From contig JAWZYV010016956.1 of assembly GCA_038373885.1 (NCBI GenBank), forward strand, positions 248,001 through 312,000: a DNA stretch of 64,000 nucleotides, given 5' to 3'. The position numbers and the translations under genes were made by a program. This document shows, piece after piece, positions 55,597 to 64,000 of this stretch (the first letter of the stretch is position 1; the number at the start of each line of letters is the position of its first letter). The notes under the pieces are model-generated. The model saw nothing but the letters and a program-made list of their open reading frames with translations, had not been told where the DNA came from and ran no database searches. The stretch comes from Cheiracanthium punctorium (lineage: Eukaryota > Arthropoda > Arachnida > Araneae > Cheiracanthiidae).

Positions 55597-57612
55597 TATC
55601 TGTTTCCTCCAATTTGTGGACTTACAAAGTGAGCACGATTTGATTTCCTACTGTTTGAAGAGGCTTGAGCTATAAGTTGTCATAAAATTGTAGTAGCAAG
55701 AAAGGTATCATATAGAAATTTGTGTCTTTGTGCTCTGCTTACTGTTTTGTTTTAGGATTTTTTAATTATCTGAAAATGCCTTTACTCTTTTTTTTTTTTT
55801 AACACTTCCTTATTGACCATCCAGGTAAAGGAAATATGCTGGATGAAAAAATTAAATTCAACTCTCAGCTTGGCTACTCCGAACTAGTTTCCCTGCTTTG
55901 TAAGACAACAATACATTTCTTTTCAAAGTGAATTACTGTCTGCTCTTAAACAAATGGAATGAACTAGCTTAGTTCTGACCATAATATTTAGAAGTTTTAG
56001 AATAAATACATTTAATGAGCATTAGTTTTTAAGCATTATTTTTGTACTGCCCTTAAAGGTAAATTTTTTTACTGGGTTTTCCATGTTGCATTTACTGCCA
56101 CAAAAGGCAGTGCAAAGGCCTACTAATGAAAAAGCATTTCAAGTAATTTAATTTTTTAGAAGAAGAAAATAATTTTTAACAATTTTGCTTTCAGAATTTG
56201 TTAGTTTGCTTTTTTATTTGTTTGCGGAGGCTTATATTTTCTAACTACTTATTATTATTATTATGCATATTCTAAAGAAAGATAAATATTTGATTTATCA
56301 TAAAATTCATTATTTGCCTTTAAAAAAATAATAATCAGTTGCTGAAATTTTTAAATTTTAGCAATCAAAACAACCAAGTAGGATCTCATTTTGTATTATG
56401 AAGACCAGATTAGAGGCTCTGTACTCTCAATATTTTTAAACGATTTCCGATAGATACTTATTACATAGAGAAAATTGTATAAATAGCACTAATCTGTTTT
56501 TATTTGATAATTAACATTTTGCTTTGGCATTCAGCTATTGCTCTATTCTTAAAGTGAAAAAACACAAGTATTATAATAACAGTAGTTGGAAATGATCTTT
56601 AAAAAAAAAAAAAATCTAACTACTCGATAATATTAAAAATACTTTTGTTACTGGTATCTGAATGACTATTTTAAATGCTATTACGTTTTTGTCAAATTAG
56701 CATTACTTAAAACAGACTTCTTATACCTCAAGTCATGTCTTCATTATTTGCGTATGAACTACATCATTCTTTGACAGATATTTGTATAGTTTTGTGTTTA
56801 AAGTAAAGTTGAAATCCTGCTCCACCCCCCCTTTTTTTTTTTTAAACTCTGCTAAATAATAGGAAAGAAAACAAGCTCTATTTTTGTGTTAAGTCAGTCA
56901 TTCTTCCTTTTTGCTACCTCATTTTTGTAGTTTTAATGATCATAATTCCAGTCACAATCATTTCAAGGTAATGTCTTGTATAACTTTGAAGTGTAATTAA
57001 ACTGTTATTTTTATTACTTGTAAATATTGGTTCCTGTGAATAAAACAAAATAAAAAATCCACTTAAAACCAAAAATTACCTGCGCTCTGAATTGGACAAA
57101 GTCTGTTCTATCAGTTTTTCTGTTTATGTATATAGCATTTTTCATTGCTTCATGGGGTCATTTATGAGAATATTACAATGCTGATTTAGTTCTTTTGTAT
57201 GTATGAATTTTTTTCTACCCTGTTGTGTTACATAATTCAGCATTTCTTGAGCTGTCTATTATTTAAATACTGTGATTATTTGTTGCTTGCTTTTGTTGGA
57301 CTGCAATTTTACTAGCATAATCCTTTATGTGTAATAACTGTACAGCATTATTGTTTACTTATCTGTGTATTATTTCTTAATCCTTTTTCTGCTTTGATTC
57401 TTTAAGTAGGTCCCATGAACCTTTAAACATTTTAAATACTTTGTATGCTGGCAGTATGTTCATTCAGGCATGTTGATATAGATGCTTTTGCTAAAAGTTG
57501 ACATGCCTATTGTGTTAATTCATTTCTCAGTTATGATCAAAACCTATAGATTATATAATGACACTAGCTATTCCCAGTTTTATTTTCAGTTGACAAATGT
57601 TCATATTCACTT

Positions 57613-58485
57613 CAGGGTTGCCAGATGAATAGAAGCATTTTTATCCAGAAATTTCATAGGCACCATATAATACACAATACATGAAAACAAGATATTAATA
57701 AAATTGTAATCACATATGTAATAATTAGTAACAATGGTACTGTTACAATCTGAAGCACCTTCATTTATTTTTTTATATTTTTACTTTCTCTGCTGTACTT
57801 TGTTTTTCCTTCTATATATTTTGTTTCACTATTCCTGGTTAAAATTCTTCAAATAAAGACTAGCTTATAACATTTTTGATAAGGCATGCACACTTTGTCA
57901 TACTGAGTTTCAGATTTCTTGTTCTGCCTTTAGAATACGCATAAGTGTAGTATGACCGAAACTTTTGGGGGAACAGGTACATAATATATTCGAGAGTAAG
58001 TATAGCAACACTTCTTCAGTTTTTTTAGAAGGGGTGTTTAAAATAAATGGTTTTTTGGCAGAAACCATAGCATGGGGCCCATGTTTACCTGTAACACTTC
58101 CCTTCTTCCAACTCCACGCATTTAAGCTTTGACAAATTCATTTAGTAGATCAGTTGATCTGAATGATGGAATGGTACACAACAAACACACTTAATTTTAT
58201 TTAAAATTCTTACAATGAGGTATTTATAGTTATAAAATTACATTTCCAAAAATTGTCAGGAATATATTCATCAAAACATGATCTACATGCATATATGCTA
58301 TTCTGGAAGATGTTTTTAAATAATTAGTTTTGGCTAATTAAAAAAAGCCTCTATAAGAAACTTAAAAAAAATAAATAAATAAATAAATAAGTAAGTAAAT
58401 GAACAACTAAGTTGACCCCCCCCCCCCATCCCTCTTATTAACAGCTTCTGAAATCGGCCCAAATTAGCCACATCTGGTAGCCCTA
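57613..58485. mobile_element. hAT-type non-autonomous element, 873 bp
   Basis: Ends CAGGGTTGCCAGATG and the inverse of TAGGGCTACCAGATG. The flanks ATTCACTT and ATCCAGTT match at 6 of 8. Interior AT-rich with C-run and (AAAT)n at about 58365-58430. Confidence 0.6.
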
Positions 58486-59011
58486 ATCCAGTTTCAGAAA
58501 TATTTATTTTAGAAAAGAATTATTATATGAAAATGATGTTTAGTTAAACTGAGCCGTGCTAGTAAAATTATGCATGTCAGCATAAAAAAAAATAACTATT
58601 TTTTAAATCAAACCTACACATTAGAAATTAAAAACTGTTAGTTTTAATGCATATAATTTCAGTGTATCTTCCCATGAATTTCATAATTTTCTTACCATAC
58701 CATCTAGCTGCATGATTATATTTTTAATTTTTCTACTAAAATTTTAAATTAAAAACTTTAGATTCCATACCTCACTAAAAAGTGTAGAGTTTCACAATAT
58801 TTTCAAAACTTTCTTCGTAAAAGTTATTTATTCTTTTTGAACTTAAATCATGCATAATACTTAAATCGACAATTGTTAATTTTAATTCTCTTGTATAAAG
58901 CTCTAGACAGATTACCCACAATCCCTCAACTCATTTATAATCAATTTGAGAAGTTATGCCTTTTGCACTCCCTCAAACTTTTTTTCTAGCGATGTATCCA
59001 AAAATTGTATA

Positions 59012-59277
59012 CAGTAATACCTTGTCTTGTGGAAACCCCGAAATTACTCTATTTTCAAATCTCTTCGATTCATAGATTAATTTCAAAATAACTTCAACTT
59101 ACGATTATAATAATATAATTAGTTATACATATGTATTGTAAGATTTTGCTAAACATTTTTTATAAATTTTTGTTTTCTTTAGCCCTAGTTAAAAATAATT
59201 TGTGTGGACTATTTATATGCAAAATTATACCCTGACTTACACAGTCCCATATATTGCAAAAGTGCGGGGTATTACTG
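59012..59277. mobile_element. pogo/Tigger-type MITE, 266 bp
   Basis: The left end CAGTAATACCTTG follows TA, and the right end is the inverse of CAGTAATACCCCG. Interior features fit decayed Tigger MITEs. Confidence 0.6.
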
Positions 59278-60116
59278 TTAGTAAAAAATTTTGAAATTCA
59301 AAAACCATGCATTTATTAATAAAGAAATTTTCTTTAACAAAATCTTTCTTTAGTGTCTTAAAATTAATTTCTTCTCTCATGTTTCTTTTATTATGAAACT
59401 GCATTTAATATTTTTGCGGTGTAAAACACAAATATTAGTTGGAATTCAAATTTAGACATATCAGTTTGATTTTACTGCTCATATTTCTGGTTAAATTATG
59501 ACTTAAATTGTGTTCAGTTCTTGAAAATTTAGAATCTTTTCTAATTTAGCCATTGACAATGCAGCCACTATTTTATTGACTTGAGCATCATAAAAAATTT
59601 AAACACATTTTCTAAGTTCCACAAACTGTTAATATTGTATTCTGACATGCATAAAATGCAATTTATTATTATTATTTAACTTAAATATTGTTTAAAATGT
59701 TTAAAGGTTCATTTGTACAGTTGCTGCTATTTAAAGTCTCTTAGAATTAGGGTTAACACATATTCAATACTGACATAATCAAATTTTAAAAAACCTTGTT
59801 TAGTTTTTATAGCAAAGGACTAATTATTGGAGGTGCAAAACTTTACTCATCCAAATGAAGGCAAGCACGACTGTATATTTGTGACTTATAAGTGTCGGTC
59901 CTTCCATTCATATCAGCTACCAACTGTGCAAGTCCAGTGCTTTGTACATAGTGTGAAAGTACTCTATGCAATGGAAATGCATTCATATAAAATGAATATG
60001 TTTTCTAGACCTGAGAAGAAAGAAGAAAAAAAAAAGTCATTCATCTAGAAATATCATTGTTTTCAGTTTTACTTGTGCTATTGTTAAGGATTGCTAAGAT
60101 GTTTAGATCTTTTACC

Positions 60117-61726
60117 TGTAAATAAGTTGTTTACAGAATAATCCTTCTAAAAACTGTGGGGTGTTTATTTTTGTGTAAATATATATGTATACTAATGCAC
60201 TTGCTAGTTTCACCAGAATATCGGTTTGATGGATAAAGCAAGCTTGAAATGTTTAGTTATGAAAAGACATTAAAATATTATAAAGTCTAAAATAATCTGT
60301 GGGCGGAGAAAATAAAACTGCAAATTTTTAGATATGCAGTAAATTGCACATGAATTTTGTATAATTAAATTGAGATGATTTAAGAAAAAAAAAATTGCAA
60401 GAATGTTACCAAACAGTAAAATAATAACAATCATTCATGAAAAAGAATTGCACTCACTCAACATTGTTTAGTTACTTGTGATCACATTAAATTGTAAATA
60501 GATAAAAATATTTTCATGTATTACAATTATTTCAATGTCTAATTTACAGATTAGCATGCTATGTACAAAGTAAAAAGGGATGGAAGGTGGTTGATATTTT
60601 TGGTGGAACTAGTCTTTCAACTGGTCTATTCTGTTCATGGGGATTATGTATGTACCTAATTGACTTGTAGTACCACATCTAGTTTTTTCTTTAATGCCTT
60701 TCTCACAATATCAGTACAAATATTTAATGTGTGCATACTAATGCTTTGTTTCTGACAAGTTTCTCTACTTAAATGCAAGAATTATTAAGGCAGTGGAGAG
60801 TATTAGCTGTATTTCTAGAAAAGATTTTGCTCCATTTATGGAGTGGAAAATTACATTTTTAAAAGGTCTTGTTTTAAGATCCAGCAAATACCACTAAAGC
60901 AATCATTGGCATTAGCTTTCGAAACAGTTGCTTCATATGTTTTGCCACAAATACTAGTCACTTTATGAAAGGAAACAAGTACAGATTATTTTTCATATTG
61001 TTTATCTATTTGCTTTACATAATTGCCAACATACTATTTTTGTTATTTCAACTGATATTTGAATCATATCTAGAACTCAGTTTCATAATATAACATTGTT
61101 TGTTTTGCACACCATTGCTTTTACTTTTGTACATTATTCTCGATTATTATTTATTTATTAACTATATTTGATTGTGTACATTATTTGTAAATATAACATC
61201 ATCCTTACTTCAGACTGATGTATCATGGTTTTCCTCATAAAGCACCATCTTTTAAATAGTCAAAATTATTTCATTTCCATCTGATATGCAAAATCCTCCT
61301 TTTTTTTTTTTTTTTTGTATGAAACATAAATAACATTATCTACAAGTTATGCAGTAGTTAATGTAAATATTAAAGACACAGTTAACTGTTTTTCTTTCTT
61401 TTTAAATCTTAATTGATCTATTTTTATACCCCCCCCCCTCCATGATTAAAATTTTGCAACAAAAAACATTCTTAAACAATTTTCTAAATTGGAAGCTTTA
61501 TATTTTATCTCTATTCATTTCTTGATTTTTTAATACTGCAAATTTTGTTTTGTTTAATAATAAATAATTTTGTTTCTTTTGAGTTAAATATTTTTTACAA
61601 CTTGGCAGTTTTAATTTAATTACCCTCAATCCTAAAAAAAAATTGAAATAATATATATTCTTAAATAACTATTGCTTTGCGAAAGTTCAAAAAAAAAAAA
61701 AAAGTCTACAAATATTTTTGTAAATA
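60117..61726 (+). promoter_or_regulatory. Cluster of six TGTAAATA Pumilio-type elements
   Basis: Exact TGTAAATA occurs at 60117, 60174, 60493, 61186, 61362 and 61719. TGTANATA is the RNA target of PUF/Pumilio proteins. Further matches lie at 51884, 57019, 54308 and 57127 (TGTATATA) and 59943 (TGTACATA). The motif also occurs once at 33083 in an intron, so single hits mean little, but the density here stands out. Function requires that the region be transcribed on the + strand. Confidence 0.5.
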
Positions 61727-62572
61727 TTAAGTTTCTTTCAATCATAACTTATTTACTATATAGAACGGTAAGTTGTGTTGGCAAAAATTACTGTCCCTTC
61801 TCCCCCTTCAGATATCCTCTCAGATTTTAGAATAAGGAAAACAATACTGAAGCTCTTTAATAAGTTTTGCTTATTTTTTAAATTTTGGATCCTGAAATAA
61901 AATTATTATTTAACACTTTTAAAATTTGGAAGAGATAAACAGTAAAACTGTACCAACTTGTAGACTGTGACACTATTTTTACAACATATTATTATTAAAT
62001 CTTTGAAAGGGCAAAAGTTGACTACTTAAATGTTTTCTCATTTTCGACTTTTCAGTCTACTTGCTAACTATGCCAAATCCTGCATCCAATTGATAATTTG
62101 ATTTGTTAGGTGTTGATAATAAAATCATTAATATTCAAAGGCTTAAGTATATGAATTTTATAAATGGAATGATTGTAATCATTTAAATGCTATTTGCAAA
62201 TTAAGTTGCAAAATGTGTTCCTGATTTATTGTTTGCTCAAAGTTTTACATTCCATTTAAATGTACTGGAGGATGTATTATTATACATGAACATCAAAAAC
62301 TAACATTGCCATGTCATGTTTAGTTTATTTGCAGTTAACTAAACAAGCTTAGCAATCCTGTTCTTTTATTGTTTAATCATATTTGTTTTTTCATCAATCA
62401 TTAATATTTTTAATATGTATAATTGTTGATCATTTTTTTTTCTTTCAGAAGTCCCACCTTATGTTATGTATTGTCTTTGTTATGATATTTAATTCTATTT
62501 ATTCTGGAACAAAATGTTTATTAACGTCCCAATTCAGTGAAAAGGAATTTAAAAAATTGTAATTTAAAAAAT

Positions 62573-62578
62573 AATAAA
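62573..62578 (+). terminator. Candidate distal poly(A) signal
   Basis: AATAAA is followed by a GT/T-rich stretch at about 62585-62620 resembling a downstream element. It lies just past the Pumilio-motif cluster and before a minus-strand candidate exon, a sensible place for the end of a long 3' UTR. Confidence 0.4.
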
Positions 62579-62600
62579 GGCCAGTTTTAGTGTTATATGT

Positions 62601-63154
62601 TTGTCTGTATTCTTTATTCATTTGCATATCTTTACCTACATTTTTATTCACATTTTCTAGAAATAAAGAAGTTAGCCATTATAAATATTGCAGTTTTAAA
62701 AATAATTTGGGGTATGTTTTTGAATGCCCATTCACTGCGGAGGGAAAAATAGCTTTCAAGAAGAAAAGGTTACTAAATGTCTTAATACTTTCAGACCAGG
62801 TGTACACAAATTCTGAAAGAATATAACAAAGTAAATACTAATAATTTTAAGTTGACAATGGCTTTACTAAATTCTCACAAAATATTCAATGTGGATATTT
62901 TATTCTATTTATTCCACTACAAATTTAATCTCTATTATTAGAAAAATATTGATTATATACAGTGAAAAATATTTAACACAAAACTGAGGCAGCCAAAATA
63001 TTTTTGCACATTAACAAAAAAAAATTCATTAATATTTTTATTGTTGTTATATTTTATTTCAACTTCCTGTTAAACTACAATTAGGTTGCATCCATTGAGA
63101 TGAAAAGCAAGTAAAAAATTATTATTTTTTGGGAACAAGTCAGTTTTCTTTTTT
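62601..63154. other. AT-rich stretch beyond distal poly(A) signal
   Basis: A + frame at 62590-62826 lacks domain features. Nothing else recognised. Confidence 0.3.
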
Positions 63155-63326
63155 TTAATTTATTTTTTTCATGGAAACAGGGGGTGAGAGTGGATGGATT
63201 ACTTCTAGGATGACTACTGGGGACGAAAAACAAAAAGGGGACTGTGAAGGAAGAGGAACAGATTCCCTGAAGTTAAACATTTCCACAAATGCATTCCTGT
63301 AACCTGTCACGAACGTGCCACTGGCA
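63155..63326 (-). CDS. Candidate terminal exon of an unidentified convergent gene
   Basis: On the minus strand a good acceptor (TTTGATTTTCAG) precedes an open frame reading ASGTFVTGYRNAFVEMFNFR, then a Ser/Pro-rich tail to TAA, about 57 residues. An AATAAA overlaps the stop region on the same strand. The first 20 residues look protein-like, with local base composition richer in G and C than the flanks. I do not recognise the family and no second exon is visible before the window ends. It could be a chance frame. Confidence 0.3.
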
Positions 63327-63604
63327 CTGAAAATCAAAAACAAACTTTGTGTAAAACGATTTTTATTTCATGTTAAAATTTTTTTTAAAAAGTGTTAAAT
63401 TGCGTAATTTATGAAATGCGGTAAATTAAGATCCCAGAGAACTTGTGTAAGTTCATTTCTTTTTCCCTCCCCACCCCCTTCCCTTATATGCGTTATTATC
63501 GCATAAGGTGGGGCAGATGTCCTTTCCTAATTATGGATGTTTCTTTTCCTAATTAGGATTGCTTCTGCTTTTATTCACAAATAATTCACATTGATCTTTT
63601 AGTG

Positions 63605-63735
63605 CAGTGGTTCCCAACCTTTCCCTTCTTGCAAACCCCTTTGAAAATCCTAAAAAAATGGCCAACCCCTCATACTGTCGCTGTGTTGCAATATATTATT
63701 TTCGTGAACCCCTTTATGTACCTTGAGAAGCTCTG
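63605..63735. mobile_element. hAT end fragment (CAGTGGTTCCCAACC family)
   Basis: CAGTGGTTCCCAACC is identical to the end of 40029-40876. A weak inverse (CAGAGCTTCTCAAGG) lies at 63721-63735. No target duplication. Confidence 0.5.
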
Positions 63736-63823
63736 GGGTAAGCAAAGGAATATAGTGGCAGTAGCATTTTCCCCTTTATAGTCGATGAAATTTGCACAGG
63801 AAACAAACCACTTACCCAGGGTT

Positions 63824-64000
63824 GCCCCTCAATTTCTGAAAAAAAAAATCCAGACTTTTCCAGACCATCATGATAAAAATCCAGACTATTTTTTATGTTT
63901 ATGACGTCAACTTTGCATATTTTCTTTAATATTTTTAGCCTCCCAGTAAGGCTAAAGGTTGTTTGTTTTACAAACAATTATTTTCCAGGTTTTGGGCCAA
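63824..64000. mobile_element. Repeat fragment running off the window
   Basis: Starts CAGGGTTGCCCCTCAATTTC, related to the 57613 terminus, with repeated (A)TCCAGAC(T) motifs. Right end outside the window. Confidence 0.35.

Larger units (their letters stand above)
48957..62600 (+). other. Putative long 3' UTR of the ZSWIM gene
   Basis: This downstream stretch has no credible coding exon, is T-rich and has fewer repeats than the introns. Candidate AATAAA signals on the + strand include 49257, 51439, 57039 and 62573. The last is followed within about 20-40 bp by a GT/T-rich stretch, as expected for a cleavage site. A cluster of TGTAAATA (Pumilio-type) motifs at 60117-61726 suggests that the distal part is transcribed as UTR. 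Embedded repeats are a SINE, a tandem duplication and several MITEs. The UTR could instead stop at an earlier signal, so the extent is inference. Confidence 0.45.

Overview
This is an AT-rich eukaryotic window. It holds spliced GT-AG exons, long introns and many short non-autonomous transposons. The single confidently recognised gene is the 3' three-quarters of a ZSWIM4/5/6-family gene (zinc-finger SWIM domain protein, ZSWIM5/6-like) on the + strand. Fifteen coding exons run from 28540 to 48956 and join in one frame into about 1036 residues ending at a natural stop. The family is usually about 1,000-1,200 residues, so the N-terminal exon(s) lie left of the window or in a form I cannot recognise. 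The rich load of hAT, piggyBac and Tc1/mariner/pogo-type MITEs, the G-run-bearing repeats and the tRNA-derived SINEs suggest an arthropod, possibly a chelicerate such as a spider. The sequence alone does not prove this.

Layout. 1-28539 is read as the upstream (first) intron or 5' flank. It contains no convincing coding exon of a host gene. It holds a 1.4 kb hAT-like element with a SINE and a further MITE nested inside (3117-4509), two piggyBac-like MITEs with TTAA flanks, about a dozen hAT-type MITEs with 8-bp target duplications, a long-TIR mariner-like element (15591-16258), a dead LINE RNase H fragment (about 21000-21450) and several GC-richer unique islands. One of these islands (about 1020-1260) carries CRE and E-box palindromes. 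28540-48956 is the ZSWIM gene body. Its introns carry a five-copy tandem repeat of about 150 bp (29185-29880), a decayed LINE reverse transcriptase (about 35100-35880), two hAT-like transposase relics with apparent 5-bp target duplications (38763-39330, 40029-40876) and three copies of one mariner-like MITE.

48957 to about 62600 lacks coding exons. It is T-rich and carries relatively few repeats. It contains a cluster of Pumilio-type TGTAAATA motifs near its distal end and an AATAAA at 62573. I interpret it as a possible very long 3' UTR of the ZSWIM gene, with nearer polyadenylation sites as alternatives. At 63155-63326 on the minus strand there is a candidate terminal exon of an unidentified convergent gene. 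The last kilobase is again repeats. I found no CRISPR, operon-like or otherwise clearly new molecular system. The most interesting items are the Pumilio-motif cluster with the long 3' UTR, the nested transposon stack and the unidentified minus-strand exon.
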